Shown here: piece after piece, positions 24,120 through 37,330 of the stretch
How the letters are laid out: every line of letters starts with the position of its first letter
How positions within the stretch are numbered: position 1 is the stretch's first letter
NCBI GenBank assembly: GCA_022579005.1
Contig: MU401694.1
Location: 1 to 51,623 of the forward strand
Direction: 5' to 3'
Origin: Poronia punctata
Taxonomy: Eukaryota; Ascomycota; Sordariomycetes; Xylariales; Xylariaceae
Length of the DNA: 51,623 bases
Program-made: the position numbers and the translations under genes
The notes under the pieces: generated by a model
What the model was told of the DNA's origin: nothing
Database searches by the model: none
What the model saw: only the letters and a program-made list of their open reading frames with translations

Positions 24120-24800
24120 AAAAAAACAAAGCTAAATAGTAGAAACTAGCACTAAGATATAAGGCAGAAATAAAATATAAAAAATATATTATACAAACCT
24201 TTTTAGCAAAGCAAATAATTAATAATATTAAAAATTATTAATTTAACTTTACTATTATTGCTAAGCCTAATAGTTTTAGTAAATAGCCTATTTTGTTATT
24301 TTAGCGCAAAAAAGTATAAAAATAGCACTAAACAAAGCTTAACATTGTATGCACTATACTAAACAACTTTATAATAAATCTACTAGTTAATCTTTATATA
24401 TTTATAACTATTTTTAAAAACGCTAATAACAATAATTATAAAATTAAAAGTATTAATTTTTTAAAACTAAGATTTAACTTGTTTATGTTAACTATAAACA
24501 AAGCATACTAAAAATAAAACAGTAGCAAAAATAATATACATTTATATACTTTATAAGCAAGCAGGCTAAGCATATATATAAATAAAGTTTATAAAATAGC
24601 TAGAAAAAGGCAAATAGTATTTAAATTAATTAACTATAAAATACTTAACCGCTTTATATTATTAAAGCAAATTGTATTAAAAATGCTGTATTTGCTATAA
24701 GGTCGGTGCTAGATTTGCTATAAATAGTGCTATAATAAGTAAGTATAGCTAATAGTGCTAACTAGGTAAGTACTTTGCTAACTGCAAAGATTGTAGTTAG
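24120..24800 (+). pseudogene. Decayed C-terminal coding region with Cys-rich end, copy 1
   Basis: A plus-strand frame from about 24120 reads as a basic protein segment (KLALRYKAEIKYKKYIIQT, then IINNIKNY), with TAA/TAG stops at likely former Gln codons. In an overlapping frame, 24680-24800 gives KCCICYKVG and, about 30 residues on, KYFANCKDC. That CxxC...CxxC layout suggests a lost zinc-binding module, but the switch of frame means it is only suggestive. The part to about 24400 has a clear match at 37020-37290 in the second copy of the element. Confidence 0.45.
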
Positions 24801-24835
24801 CAAATAGGTTTATTTTAGCGCTATAAGTAATATAT

Positions 24836-24946
24836 ACCTACTTATATAAGGTAGTAGGTATTTATATAAGGTAATAAATACTTATATATATAAAGTAATA
24901 AGTACTTATATAAGCTAAGTAATAAGTATTTACTTATATAAAATCA
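24836..24946 (+). repeat. 20-24 bp minisatellite
   Basis: About five imperfect copies of a unit close to CTTATATAAGGTAATAAGTA just beyond the large element. The unit contains the short palindrome TTATATAA. Confidence 0.7.
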
Positions 24947-24949
24947 TAT

Positions 24950-25959
24950 ATTTATAAGAAAATATATTTATAAAGTTAACACTTATAATTTTTTAAAATT
25001 AACTAGCTAAGCTAAAATAAAATATAATAGCTATTATAGCTAGTATACTTTTATTGCCTTTAATTTATATGCCTCCTTTACTTTTTTTGCTTTTATTAGC
25101 ATTATTGCGTTTAGCTTTAAAAGCTGCCTTTTTAGCAGCTTATTTTTCTTTAAAATTTTAGCAGGCCTTTTTAACCTCTTTTATATTAACTAAGCGTTTA
25201 TAAATGTTTGCTTTATTATATAAATATTTAAAGCTTTGCAGCTTTAGGCCGTTAACATTTATATGTTTTATAATTTTTATAATAAAAAACATAAAATAAA
25301 TATTTTTAAAAAAAAGTATAACCTAGCTAGCGTAAATAGTAGCTTAAAAAGCAGCTATAGCAAATTAGTACATAATTAGTATATTTAGACTTTAGTATAC
25401 TTACTTATAAATAAGCTTATAAGCGTTTTTTTATATGCTTTTTTTAGCGCTTAAAAAGTAAATGCTTAAATATAAAAACTTTTTTAGTTAATGCTATATA
25501 TAACCTTTTTTACAAGCTTAGTAAAAAAAGCAAAAAGTATAGCTTGCTTTAAATAGCTTTAGCTTTGCTTTTTAAATATAGCAGTAAAGGTTTGCCTTGC
25601 TAAAAAATAATTAGTATATAAATAAAAATAATAAAATTATATAAAACATATTTTTAGTTATAAGTAACTATTTTTACTTTTTAAGCACTTTAATATTTTT
25701 TATAATATTTGCAAGTATTGCTTTTTATAATTTTAAGTTTAGTTTAGGTTTTTTATTTGCTATTTTTCTTTTTTTAGCATCTTTGTAAAGTAGTATTGTT
25801 TTACTTGCAAGTTGTTTAACCTACTTATTTAAATTAGTATATTATATTATTTAACAAATATAAATACCTTGTTTAAGTATACTTGCACTTTTAAATTTAG
25901 CTAGTACTGCTATATTTAACAACTTTGTAAAAGGTTTAGCATTAGCAAGCTTAAATATA
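24950..25959. other. AT-rich spacer
   Basis: No coding frame supported. The motif TTAGTACATAATTAGTATAT lies at 25365-25384 (see the separate entry on this motif family). Confidence 0.5.
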
Positions 25960-26310
25960 TTAGTACATAATTAGTACATAAGATGTGGTCTACTTACTAA
26001 GGCCATCTTAGCTATAGTCCTTAGCTATATTTCTACTATAACTATACATATTAGCAATATATATAATAACATATTAAAATTTAAAAAACTTAATCAAAAT
26101 TAGATATAGTAACCTAAGGTGCATAGGAATATACATACTTTATTGTCTACCTAAAATTACACTAATAAAGTTGCTATATAGGTATAAGTAAGTATAAATT
26201 AGTTAGTGTAAGTAGGTATCTTAATTAACCAGGATGTACCTAGGTACTAAGACATACAGGGCCCACTTTAAATAATAGGGTCCACTTTTTCTAATCTATT
26301 TTTTAATATA
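25960..26310. other. RIP-poor island of about 350 bp
   Basis: Begins with a doubled TTAGTACATA motif and runs to about AGGGTCCACTTTTTC. It keeps many CpA and TpG dinucleotides (ACATAAGATGTGGTC, AACCAGGATGTACC, CATACAGGGCCCAC) and has higher G+C than either flank. GTGGTC near the left end and GGGTCCAC near the right end are weakly complementary. It contains no long open frame. It may be a short insertion below the length that RIP detects, or one that arrived after the last round of RIP. Confidence 0.6.
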
Positions 26311-28130
26311 TAAATTAAATTTAAAAATTAGAGAATTATTAACAAAAAAATTCTAATAATTTATTATAAAAATAATTTATTTTTATAATTAATATATATA
26401 AGTATTTATTTTTTATTTTATTTTTTAAAGTATTAAAAGCATTTTTAAAACTATAAAAAAATATTATATAGGTTTATATTTAAATTTATATACTATTAAA
26501 ATTATTATTTAAAAAAGCTTAAAAGGTTTTAAAAGAATTTAAAAGAAGTTATAAAAATTAAAGGAAATTATGTTATTTATAAGTATTAAAGTAAAATTAA
26601 CTGCTTTATTTATATATAATATATTAAAAATATTTACATTATATATTTAAAATAAAGTTAAAAATATATTACGTTATTTAGCAAAAATAGTACTGTTTTT
26701 ATATAAACTATTAAATTATATAAAATAGTATTGTTTTTATATAGTATAATATAGTATATATTTACTTATATTTTAAATATATACTATATTATATTAATAT
26801 TATATAATCCTTAAATTATAGGTTTTTTACTTTTTTATATACTAAAAATTTAAAAGTAAACATTTTATATTATCTATTTTATATAATTTTTATTTTTATT
26901 TCTTTACCTATACTTTTAAAAAAAGTAAAATCTGCTAATATAACTATAACGCATTTTTTATATATAGCACATAAATTAGCACCTATTTTATAAATAGTTA
27001 GTTTTTAAACAGCAAACTAGTAGCGCTTATATTTATCTTATAAGCAAAGATTTTTATAATATAGGCTTTAGTAGCTTTTTAAAGTATAGTAAGCGCTATA
27101 AATTAAATATAAAAAGCTAAATTGTATTTAAACATAATCTTTTAAACAATTTGCTAAAAAAGCAAACAAAAAATTAATAAATTATAGCTCTTTTAGTACT
27201 TACAAATTTTATAAAGCGTAGCTACTTAATTTTGTTAGCATTATACTACAATATACTAATCTTATACTAATTAATTACTTATTACTAAGTTTTTATTTAT
27301 GCTTAAAAAAACAAACACTGCTTTTTGCTACTTTAAATAGTTTTATTAATATGCTCTTTTTTTTTACATTGCGTGCTTTTGCTTTGCTTTTTTTAATAAG
27401 TTAAGTTAAAAATTTCTATAGCGCTTTAGTTATAACTTGCTAAGTTAATAAGTGCTTTTAAAGTTAGCTAAGCAAAAAAAAAAGTAAAAAAAAGCTAAAA
27501 CTAGTTAAGCTGTTTATATTTATAAAACTATCTTTAAACGTATTTTGCACTATACTTTATATATTATAATAATAAAGTAGTAGCAGTATCTTTTTAATTA
27601 CTTATAGTTAATAAGCATAATTTATTATAACAACAATATTAATAAAACTATAATTATTATTAAAGTATAAAAACTAGCTATTTAACAGTGTTTAAAGTAA
27701 ACAACTTAATAACAAATTTAAACTAAATAAAAGTTTTAAAGCTAGTAGCATTATAAAGTATTGTTACTATAAAAAAATATATAAAAAAAAACGTATAAAA
27801 AAAAATATATAAAAAAAGAAACTAAGCTAGTAAGTAGAAAATTTATATATTTAAATATAATATATAAATATTATTTTTTATAAAGCTTAAGTTTTTTTAG
27901 AATTAGTAAAATTTCTTTTTATTATATAGTTTAAAATATTATATAGTAAGCAAACAAAATACTAATAATTAAGTACAAAGCTTATAATAAAGTCTTACGC
28001 TATCTTAGATTTTTAAAATTAATAAGTACTAGCTTAATAAGCAAGCATATTTAGTTTACCTAAAAACTATAGTTTATATTAAAAAAAACATTTAAAAAGT
28101 AGTAACTTTAATAAAAAAGTATATATATTA
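26311..28130. other. Very AT-rich DNA without recognisable gene
   Basis: The first 600 bases are among the most AT-rich outside the extreme right end. A related form of the TACTAAT motif lies at 27251-27273. No coding frame or array is supported. Confidence 0.5.
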
Positions 28131-28138
28131 CTTAGCTA

Positions 28139-31100
28139 TATACTAATTATATACTAATTATTTAATAAAACAAGTAAGTTACTTTCTTAGTAACCAGGCT
28201 TTTACTTTATACGTAAACTAAAAGCAACTTATTATTTAATATAATTAAAAACTAACATTTTATTATATAGCAAAAAAACGTTGCCTTATATTAAAGTTTA
28301 CTTTTAAAAAAAGGTCTTTATACCCTTTGCTTAGAATATTTTTAAGATATTATTGCTTATTATCTAGCAAAACAAGTAGTAAGGTTATAAGTAAGCGTTA
28401 TATATAATATATAAACGTTTTTAAATATATAAATTTGCTATTTAAGTATATACGTACATTTTATTAATGCTAACTAAATACTTTGCTATATTTTAATTAA
28501 TGTTTAAAAATGCAACTTTAAAAAGGCAAAACCTAACTTAAATGTTATATTTACTATATTAAAACAGTTTAAACTATATTATACTACTTAAACTTATATA
28601 ATAAAAAATAGTTTAAGCTTTAAAATTAAATATATTGCTAAGTAACTTAGCAATATAGCTAAAGCGGTTGCTTATTTAAGCTGCTTTTTTTATATAATAT
28701 AGCTAGTATTAAAAACGTTTTTAATAAATTTAAGTATTAACAATTTATACTAAACTATTATTTTAAGTAGTTTTAGTAATATAGTATATAAAGTATATTT
28801 AAAAAATATACTAATTATATACTAATTTTTAATCTTTTAGCTAACAATAATAGTTTTAAAGCTTAGCTATATATTTTAATAATAATAGCAAGCATATAAA
28901 AAGATTTGCTAGTATATAATCTTAGCTTTTATAATATAAAAAACCTAATATTTAATAACTACTTAAAATAGTTAGTAATATTAAAACTAAGTAAAACTTT
29001 TATATTATAATGCTAAAATAAGCATTATAGCTTTGCTTTACTATTATAAAGTTTGTTAATATTTATATATAAGAAAATAAATATACGCTTATTTTTAAAA
29101 TATAAAATTATATTTAACTTATTATTATAATATATTTAAGCTGTTTTAGTACTTATAAAGAATATATAAAGCTAAGCAAAAGCTATATATAAAAACTAGC
29201 AAACTTAAATTGTTATAAATACTTTTTATATAGTTATAATAATTAACTCTTACTTATAAACAATTAAAAATCTTAAAAACGCATTTTTTAATAATAAAAA
29301 TACTATTATATATAGTAAGTATATTTAAAAGCTAAAAGCAGCACTATAACTATTAAATTTATTTTTAAGCTATAAAAGTAAAATTTTTAATATTAACAAT
29401 TTTAGTAATATTAACAAATTAATAAATAATAAACTAAATAATACCTAAAACTTTAGTGTAATAAAATAAAAGTTTTATAAAAATAGAACATAGTTACTAA
29501 TAAGCAAGTTGTAGCTAAAAAATAATAATTTATTTAAGTTAAAAAAATATAGTACTTTGCTTTAAAAAAAGGTTTAAACAGCATTAAAACAAAATACTAC
29601 TTAGTTTAGCTAATTAGTAAATATGTTTAAATAAAAGTTAAGTAAAACTATACTAATTATATATAAATAATAATAAAGTACTATATTATTAGTTAAAAAA
29701 TTATATATTAAACTTTTATTATAAGTAAAATTATAAATATTAAAGCACTTAAAATAAGTTTATATATATAATTATATTTAAAATTTAATTTATATATAGC
29801 TATATATATATATTTAAATTTATAAAGTTTTAATAATGTTTATATAATTTAATATAATATATATAGTATATATATTTATATATAATATTATTATATAATA
29901 TTATTAAAATACTATTATTTTATATATAGTAGTAGCTAAACTAAAAAAGCAGTTAAAAGTAGCAAAATGTCTTTATTTTTATATACTTACTTTAAATATT
30001 TTTACTATACTTATATATATACATTTTTAACTTCTTTACTTATATATTACTTTTGCTGCATTTTTTACTTAATTAAAAGTTTTATTATTTTAGGTCGCGC
30101 TTTTGTTTTATAAAGTAAAATTAATTAGTTATTTTATATTTTATACTTATATTGCGTATATCTAGCTAATAAATGCTTATAATACCTTGTTCTTTATAGT
30201 TTTATTATTAGCTTTACTTAAGCTACTAGCTTTTTGCTATAAAAAGTATGTTTTTTTACTTTATATACTAATTTATATTAATTTTTTTAAGCAATAGCAA
30301 AGCGCAAAGCAAAAGGATCCCTACTTTTGCTTTTGCTAAAGCAGCGCAAAAATAAAATAAAACTATTTGCTAATTTACATATAAAAAAAGCCTATAAGCG
30401 TGCTATAGCTTTAATACTTATATAAAAAAAATATAAAAACGCTAAACAACGCCTATACTAATAAATTAAATATAAAAAAAATATATAAAAGTAAAAAAAT
30501 GTTATAGCTAGCCTTATTAATAAAGCTACTACTTTTATAGTAATTTATAAAAAGGTTAAAGCTATATAGTAAGTTTTATATTTTACTTATATACTAATTT
30601 ATATTAATTTATTAGCTGCTTTTAAAATAAATACTTAAAACAAGTTACTTAAAAAAATAACATTTTTTATAAGCTTACTATATTTAAAACTAATTTAAAT
30701 CTTTAATTAACTAGTATTTAAAATAGTAGTGTTGTTATTAAGTCTTTAGTAAAAAAAGGCATAGGTTTTATTATTAACCTAAAAAATATTATAAAAAAGT
30801 TTAATATACTTAAAAACAAAAGCATTTTATATAATGCTTTTAATAACTAACAAAATAATAAGTAGTTTAAACTAACAAAGCAAATTATTAAGTATACGCA
30901 AAACTAAGCAACGCGTTTAGCTTAAAATATTACTAAACATAAAATAGTATATACCTTAAATAGTACTACTTATAAAAAGCTTAAATATAATATAGAAAAA
31001 AAGGTTAAAAAAGTAATACTAACTAATAATTAACTTATATTAAAAACTTTGCTAACTTACTATTATATAGCAACTTTTTATTATTTTCTTTTACCTAGAC

Positions 31101-32182
31101 GCTTAAAAAGCTAACTATATAAAATAGCGTTTTACTATTAATAATATATTTAATAAAGCAGTTTAATATATTTACTATTTATTATAAAATAAAAAATTCT
31201 TATAAACTTACTTTTAAACTATATTTATAAAGCATATTTAGCATATAAGTATTTGCTTATTAAATTAAACATATACTAATTATATATAAGACTTTTAGTA
31301 TAAAAGCTATATAGCATAAAAAAACTACTATGTTTAAGCTTTAAAAACCTTTTACTATAAAATCTAACTTTAGCGCTACTAACTAAAAATTGTTTTTTTT
31401 TTAGTTTAAAAAGCAATAAAAAACAAAAACCTTGCTATTTAAGCAATTATATATTGCTTAAATAAAAAAAGCCTGCTAATATATATGCTATTTACTATAA
31501 ACAAGCATAATACGCTTTATTAAATAGTTAGCTATACTTTATTTAAACTTAATAATTAAAAAAAGCTGTTTTTAAAAGTAAGTAAAGCAATTATTTAAAT
31601 TTGCTAATAAAACCTATATATACCCTTATATTTTAATATACTAATTATATACTAATTATTATAAGGTTTATAAACTATATACTTTGTTTTAAATAAAAAC
31701 TAAAAAGCTAAGTATTAGCTTTTTATAGTTAACAAGTACTTAGTCTAATAAAGTATTTAGTACGCCTACTATAAAAAGTATACTTTTAAAAGTCTTTAGC
31801 TAAAGCTACTTTATAAAGAGCTAGGACTACAACTTAGAAAACTACTTATTACTTAGTTAAAATAACTTTTAATATAAGCAAAATAAAGTAATATATAAAA
31901 ATGCTGCAGGACCTAAGCAAAACGTTATTATAGCGTTAGTATATTTGCCTAATTAAAAAAATAAAGTACTAACCTAAGTTTAAAAAAATTATATTTAAAA
32001 TTTTTAATTAAGCTTTTACTTTTTAGCTACTAATATACTGCTTAATATTAAATACGTAATATAATATATTTATAAAGTATAAACATACATATATTAATAT
32101 AAGTTGTTTTTTTAAAAAATATAAGTTTAAAACTATGCATTAATTAAAAAGTAAATATATAATATACTAATTATATACTAAT
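28139..32182 (-). repeat. Dispersed doubled motif ATACTAATTATATACTAAT
   Basis: Near-identical occurrences at 28139-28160, 28806-28827, 31637-31659 and 32162-32182, with half-motifs near 29645 and 31267. The reverse complement, in less mutated form (TTAGTACATAATTAGTACAT), lies at 25365-25384 and 25960-25980. The pattern is two direct copies of a 10-11 base unit, in one orientation left of 26 kb and the other orientation right of 28 kb. I did not see it elsewhere in the window. The span given covers the plus-side group, not one continuous element. Confidence 0.65.
28160..29750 (+). other. AT-rich region with a possible decayed plus-strand frame
   Basis: A frame near 28639-28800 reads AKAVAYLSCFFYIIQLVLKTF and continues. 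The C-x2-x-I-I-x-L-V-x-K-x-F spacing is loosely like the conserved C-x-H-I-x-N-L-V block of hAT transposases, but one short block in AT-rich DNA is not enough to call the family. The remainder is low complexity. Confidence 0.3.
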
Positions 32183-32464
32183 AGTATAATTAATAATAAC
32201 AAATCTTTACTTATATTTTTATAAGTTTTTTAGCATATAATTATAAATAGCTATTTACTTATAAGTCCTTTAGTATTAAGTTATAAGTACTTATATATTT
32301 ATTTATTTACTTAGTGCTTTTTTTAATAAGTTAAGTCTAGCTAACTATAATTATATACTAAAAATTAAATATATAATATTATATTTAAATAAGCATACTA
32401 AATAGCTTAGCCTAGAAAATAACTATGCTTTTATAAACTATAAATTACTTAATATAGTAAAAAA
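29750..32464. other. AT-rich DNA without recognisable gene
   Basis: 29750-29930 is nearly pure A/T with many short palindromes (TATATAGCTATATATA). A plus-strand stretch near 30380-30540 has a weakly protein-like, Lys-rich frame that I cannot assign. No tandem array. Confidence 0.5.
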
Positions 32465-33799
32465 AACAACTATAATATATGTTTAAAGTAAAGCAGTAAG
32501 TAAATACTTAAGTATAAGTACACATTATTATATTAAACAATAAAAATTAATATTATATATATTTAAAGTAGTATATATATTAACGTAGTAAAAAATTAAT
32601 AATTAAATAAATTAAAACTTAAGTTTACTTACTTAATATGCTCTAAGAGCTAAAAGTTATTAAGTTTACTTATTTAAGCTATTTAAATACTTTAAATATT
32701 TAATTAATTTAAGCTTTTTTTAGCTAAGCTACTTTATACTTAATAGCTTTATAAAAAAAACTATAACTATAACGTAAATAGTTTTAAAGTTACTAGTAAG
32801 TTTTTAGCACAAACATATAGTACTAGCAAATATTAAAATAATGCTAAGTAAATATAGCTAATAAAACTAATTACTTTACGCTATATTTTATAACTATTTT
32901 TATATAAGTATTATACTTTTTAAATATGTAAATTAAAATAGTAAGTTTATATTAGTAGCTTATAAACTAAAAAACTTTATTAATATTTTTACTTAAAATA
33001 AAATAAAGCTTAAGCAATTTATATAAACGCTTTTTTATAATATTAATATAGTTAAAACTACTATATATTTAACTAAGTTTAAAAAGTAAAGGCGTAAGCA
33101 TATTTGCTTAAATATAATAATTAAATATATTTATACTTGCTTTATAATTATAAAAAAAACTTAAACTAGTAAAAAGTAAAACGTTATAATTTTGCAAAAT
33201 AGTATTAAATATTAATTAGGCAACTTAGTAAAAGCTAGCAAAAAAGAGACTTAAACTAGTAAAAAGTAAAACGTTATAATTTTATAAAATAGTACTAAAT
33301 ATTAGTTAGGCAACTTTTTAAAGGCTAGCAAGTTTATATATAGCATAAAAAGTAAAAGTAGGCATAAGTTTAATTATACTACTATATAGCACTAAAATAA
33401 TATTTAATAGCTATAAATAAGCATACTAGTTAGTATAACTAAATATAAATGCTTGCAAGTTTAAATAGTGCTAGTAAATAATTAGTACTTAATAAGTTAT
33501 ATTGCTTTTATATTGCAAACTTTTTTTAAAAACTATATTAGCTAATAGTTTTTTTTAGTTATTAAATAATTTAAAAAAGCTGCTAAAAAAAAATGCTATA
33601 AACTTGTTTTTTAATAAATAAAAAAGTAGCGTTTTTTTTTTAGCGTATACTAATTTAAAATTAATAATAATAATTAATTTTGCAAACTTGTTAAATATAA
33701 ACAAGCTTAAGAGCAAACTTTTAAAGCTGCTGTTGCTAAAAGGTAGCATTTAATTATTTAAGTAGTTAAGGAAAAGTAGGCTTAAATATATGCTAGCTT

Positions 33800-34990
33800 A
33801 AACTTTTTAGTTAAGTACTATTTAATACTTTTAAGCATTTAAATTTAAGTTTTAATATAATGCTAAGTAGTTAACTATAAGTAAACTATTTTTTATAAAA
33901 AATATATACGCTGCTTTTATTATATAATAACTATAAACTTAAAAAAAGTTTTGCGCTAGTAATTATTTTTAAACTTAGTATATAATAAAGCGTAGTTTGC
34001 TTACTTATAATAACCTAGTTAAGTTATATTAGTAAAAACAGTAGCGTTTGTTTATATTATTATTAGTACTTATTAAATTAACTTAATAAGCAGTATTATT
34101 ATTTATATTATATATAGCAAGTGTTTAGTAGTTTATAGTATTGTTATATACTAGGAATACTAAGAACTGTAAATTAGTTTAAAGAATATATTAAAAAATT
34201 ATTATAGCTTAAAGTTATTTTTAGTTACTTATAAGTATACTAGCATTTATAACTAAAGCATTATTAGCTAGTATAATAAAATAAAGTTTATACTTAACTT
34301 TTAAGTTTTAAAAGTACTAATTATAAAAAAAATAAGGGTTTAAAATAGTAATAATAATATAAAAGTAACTTGCTAATAAAAATAAGTTTAAAAAGTTATT
34401 TTATAACTTTTATTTTTAAAGCGTATTAATGTTAACTTTGTACTGTTTAATATAAAAGCTTATTTAAAAAACATAGCTATTATATGTTTTTTTAAGCTAT
34501 TTTTTATAAAAGAAATTATCTTTTTTTTACTATTTTAATAAATTAAGGACTTTTAGTATTTTTAACACGTTAAAGCAAATATATTAAAGGTTAAAAATGT
34601 TAAAGCTGCTAACAGCTTAAATTTAAAAGTTAAAAAAAACTAGGGTATTATTAGTATTATAGTTAGCAAGTTAGGTTTTAGGCTTTTTTTTATTTTTAAA
34701 AAATATTGTTTATATAATAAAGTCTAAGTATTAGTTATATATAAGTTATAAAAATAGTAATAAGCAGTTAATTTATATTTAAATTTAATATTTTAAGCAA
34801 AAGTTAAGTATAGTATAAAGCAACGCTTTTACTTTATATTTAAATATTATAAGGTTTAATTAGTTAGCATATAATAAAATTTACAATAGTAAAGAAAATA
34901 AATTTACTAGGGACAGTATTTTTAAATATATGCTGCTTGTGCAAGAAAACAATACTTTAAGCCTATTTAAACTAAGAAATTAAAATAATA
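33800..34990 (+). pseudogene. Decayed reading frame in the large element, copy 2
   Basis: Counterpart of the decayed frame at 21340-22560, alignable without net length change for most of its length. It has more stops and more Asp-to-Asn and Glu-to-Lys type changes visible than copy 1 in places, and also a few shifted sections. Comparing the two copies base by base would allow part of the ancestral protein to be inferred. No family assigned. The 64-codon minus-strand open frame at 33555-33749 lies upstream and is accidental. Confidence 0.5.
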
Positions 34991-35344
34991 TATAAATAAA
35001 GTAGCTTAAAGTAAAAAAAAGTTAGTTTAAACTAATATAAAAGTAGTAAAAGATAGCGCTAAATATATAATATATTTTAAATTAAAATAAGTAATTATTA
35101 AAGCAAGTAAAAATCTTAGTAGTATAAGGTAACTAAATAAAAAGATATAAAAGTAAAAAATAATTATATTAAAGACTACTTAGTTAAAAAAAAGTATATA
35201 TATAAAATAAAAAAAAATATGTGCTTGCAAATAAAAAATCTACTTTAGCTATTTTTAAAGTATATACTTAGGTTTACTAGCTAGTAAAGTAAAGATTTGC
35301 AATTGTAAGTAATAAAGTAGGCAGTAAAAAAAAACAGACTAAAA

Positions 35345-36420
35345 AAAAGGTAAATATATTAAAAGCAAATATACTTTAACTTAATAAAAAGTTTACTAGG
35401 TAGCAGTTAGGCTAAAAAGTATTTTTATAGCATAAGCTAGCAAAATAGTAAAGGTATAAAATAAAAAATACGTATAAAAAGGGGTAAATAGGTTAGAAAA
35501 AAAATAAAGGCAGCAAAAGCAAAAATACTTCTACTTAGTAAAAAATTTACTAAGTAGCTATTAAGCTAAAAAGTATTTTTATAAGGCAGCTTAGCAAAAA
35601 AAAGTACTTTTACTTAGTAGAGAATTTACTAGGTAGCTATTAGGCTAAAAAGTAGTCTTGTAAGCAGCTAAGCAAAAAAGCAAAAGTATAAAATAAAAAA
35701 TATAAATAAAGTAAAGTAAATAAACTAAAAAAAAAATAAAAGCAGTAAAAGTAAAAATACTTTTACTTAGTAAAAAAACTACTAAGTAGCTATTAAGCTA
35801 AAAAATATTTTTATAAGGCAGCTTAGTAAAAAAGCAAATATATAAAATAAAAAATATAAATAAAAAAAAGTAAATAAACTAAAAAAAAAATAAAGGCAGC
35901 AAAAAAAAAAATATCTTTACTTAGTAAAAAAACTACTAAGTAGCTGTTAAGCTAAAAAGTATTCTTACAAGACTGCTTAGCAAAAAAGTAAATATATAAA
36001 ATAAAAAATATAAATAAAAAAAAATAAAAAAACTAAAAAAAAAATAAAGGCAGTAAAAAAAGAAATACCTCTACTTAGTAAAAAAACTACTAAGTAGCTA
36101 TTAGGCTAAAAAGTTTTTTTGCAAGGCGGCCTAGTATAAAAGCAAAAGCACAAAATAAAAAATATAAATAAAAAAAAGTAAATAAACTAAAATAAATATA
36201 AATGCAAAAAAAAAAAAAGTACTTTTACTTAGTAAAAAATCTAATAAGTAGCTATTAAGCTAAAAAGTATTTTTATAGCGTAGCTTAGTAAAATAGCAAA
36301 GGTATAAAATAAAAAATATAAATAAAAAAAAGTAAACAAACTAAAGAAAGCGTAAAAGCAGCAAAAGTAAAAATACTTTATTTTATTAGAAAATATTTAG
36401 TAAGTAATAAGTAAGCAAAA
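35345..36420 (+). repeat. 154-bp tandem array, eight units
   Basis: The landmark ACTTAGTA (or a variant) begins at 35379, 35533, 35612, 35765, 35919, 36073, 36227 and about 36381. The spacing is 154 except for one shortened unit of 79 and one of 153. Units carry the CTTAGTA...TACTAAG inverted repeat. The copy 1 array has five units, so the number changed after the element was duplicated. Confidence 0.9.
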
Positions 36421-37019
36421 AAGTAATTTTTATAGCACAGCTTCTTATAATAAAGTAGTATATATATAAATAAAGTAATAAGTAAAAAATACAATAAAAA
36501 AGTAATAATATTAACGCGTTTAAGCAAAAGGTAATATAAATATAAAGTATAAGTTAGGTTTTATAAATATATTATTTAATAAAATCTGTTAGCTAGTAAA
36601 AACGTAAGCATATATAAGCTTTTAAATATACTAGCGCAACTAAAAAAAGCTTACAATACAGCCTAGCTAGCAATAAGTAAGTATACGTAATAATAAAAGC
36701 AATTAAAGCAGGTAATAAACTACCTTAATAAGTAAAAACTTTTAAAATAAAAGATTATAAGCAAACAAATACAATTACTATTACTTAAGTAAAAAAATTC
36801 CTTATATAAAAAAAATTGTCTTATATTGCTAAATACTATAATTAAGTTAATTATTTTTATATAGCAGTTATAATATTATTTTATAAAAAGTACGCAATAT
36901 AAAGAAGATTTTACATATATATTTAATTTAAACAATAGCAGTGCAATAATTATAAAAATTTACAAGCAAAAACTAGTAGTATATATATATGCTGTTTTAT
37001 AGTTATAGTTAAAATACTA

Positions 37020-37330
37020 AAAGGCTTTAAGCTAAATTTAAAGTCCCTAGTTGCTAAGGCTAAGTATATTTATAAAAACAAAATCAAGCAGTAAAAACTA
37101 TAACTAAAATATAAAGCAAAAATAAAATATAAAGCATATATTGTATACACTCTCTTTGCTAAGCAAATAATCAAAAATATTAAAAATAACTAGTTAAACT
37201 TTACTATTATAGCTAGTTTTAATAAAATTAGTAAATAGCCTATCTTATTGTTTTAGTATAAAAAAGTTAAAAAATAGCTTTAAACAAAGTTTAAAATTAC
37301 GTACAATATTTTAAACAGTTTTGTAATAAA
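37020..37330 (+). pseudogene. Decayed C-terminal coding region, copy 2
   Basis: Matches the start of the frame at 24069-24400 (shared landmarks AAGGCTTTAA, AATAAAATATAAA, and AAATAGCCTAT). The Cys-rich end seen in copy 1 is not recognisable here, so copy 2 has either diverged beyond recognition or lost it. Confidence 0.4.

Larger units (their letters stand above)
20003..24660 (+). repeat. Large dispersed element of unknown type, copy 1
   Basis: Colinear with 32465-37600. The offset is exactly 12,458 at 20151 and again near 21450, so 1.3 kb has passed without a net indel, while many bases differ by transitions. The element holds a long decayed plus-strand frame (about 21340-22560), a 154-bp array (about 22690-23390) and a second decayed frame with a Cys-rich end (about 24120-24800). 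I see no LTRs or terminal inverted repeats at its ends. The family is unknown; a mobile element or a duplicated subtelomeric gene block are both possible. Confidence 0.85.

Noticed and set aside
28639..28800. Possible hAT transposase block (CFFYIIQLVLKTF)
   Set aside because: One short block with weak similarity and no supporting catalytic or dimerisation motifs or terminal repeats.
30380..30560. Possible helix-turn-helix of a pogo-type transposase
   Set aside because: The Lys-rich frame is only loosely similar and no transposase core follows.
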